This document shows positions 6,430 through 6,551 of a DNA stretch of 6,551 bases, piece by piece. A program made the position numbers and the translations under genes. This stretch comes from Ferroglobus sp. GTDB taxonomy: Archaea; Halobacteriota; Archaeoglobi; Archaeoglobales; Archaeoglobaceae. The notes beneath the pieces were generated by a model. That model ran no database searches. It was not told the origin of the DNA and saw only the letters and a list, made by a program, of their open reading frames with translations. Positions within the stretch are counted from its first letter, which is position 1. Every line of letters begins with the position of its first letter. The stretch lies in the NCBI GenBank assembly GCA_015523665.1, contig WAJX01000251.1:1-6551 (forward strand), written 5' to 3'.

Positions 6430-6437
6430 TTTAAATT
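6430..6437 (+). promoter_or_regulatory. TATA box for the nitroreductase-family gene
   Basis: TTTAAATT follows ACATC and is centred about 23-25 bases before the ATG at 6457, again fitting a leaderless start. A similar block (ACATCTTTTTAAATT, 6371-6385) lies 54 bases upstream and could be a second box or a regulator site. Confidence 0.45.
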
Positions 6438-6456
6438 TATATGTGAATTTGTTGTT

Positions 6457-6551
6457 ATGGATTGTTTACAAGCGATATATACGAGGAGATCGATAAGAAA
6501 GTTTATGTCAAAAGACATTGAAGATGATAAAATAATCGAAATTCTTAAAGC
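6457..6551 (+). CDS. Nitroreductase-family flavoprotein (N-terminal part)
   Basis: Only the first 31 codons are in the window. The protein begins MDCLQAIYTRRSIRKFMSKD; the AIxxRRSIRKF segment is the hallmark N-terminus of FMN-dependent nitroreductase-like oxidoreductases, where the RRS arginines contact the FMN phosphate. The following DIEDDKIIEILKA is the usual first helix. Members reduce nitro compounds, quinones or flavins with NAD(P)H, and the family is functionally broad, so the substrate cannot be given. The gene is divergent from the adenosylhomocysteinase gene across a 126-base gap; no functional link is evident. The start is supported by the family N-terminus and by the TATA-like box upstream. 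Confidence 0.88.
   Translation, partial: MDCLQAIYTRRSIRKFMSKDIEDDKIIEILK

Overview
The window looks like the chromosome of a euryarchaeon. Three things point that way: a solute-binding protein that ends in a PGF-CTERM archaeosortase signal, an S-adenosylhomocysteine hydrolase of the archaeal short-tail type, and TATA boxes centred about 25-28 bases upstream of start codons with no Shine-Dalgarno sequence, which is the layout of leaderless archaeal transcripts. The DNA is AT-rich by eye. I cannot name the genus. An Archaeoglobi- or methanogen-related lineage fits the PGF-CTERM signal and the form of the hydrolase, but this is inference.

Positions 1-3653 hold a branched-chain/hydrophobic amino-acid (HAAT/Liv) ABC importer split into two divergent operons. 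Leftward run a livJ-like binding protein and the start of livG (ATPase, cut by the window edge), joined by an ATGA stop/start overlap. Rightward run the permeases livH and livM, which overlap. Between them is one near-palindromic TATA element (1659-1674), placed about 27 bases from the start codon on each side. It appears to drive both operons as leaderless messages, so the binding protein and ATPase would be co-expressed with the membrane channel. The substrate would be caught outside by the anchored binding protein, passed through LivH-LivM, and driven in by LivG (and probably LivF beyond the left edge).

Positions 3631-4056 (minus) encode a small GNAT acetyltransferase whose end overlaps the end of livM tail to tail. 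Positions 4057-5064 are about 1 kb with no intact gene. This stretch holds the GNAT promoter, small palindromes, possible decayed coding fragments on the minus strand, and an extremely AT-rich tract next to the following gene.

Positions 5065-6330 (minus) encode an adenosylhomocysteinase. Catalytic and NAD-binding residues are intact, but Lys replaces the Glu/Gln that reads the adenine amino group, which suggests S-inosylhomocysteine as substrate. A divergent intergenic region with two TATA-like boxes separates it from the start of a nitroreductase-family gene (6457 to the right edge).

No RNA gene, CRISPR array or intact mobile element was seen. The most useful observations are the shared divergent leaderless promoter with its start corrections, the hydrolase specificity substitution, and the degraded 1-kb gap.
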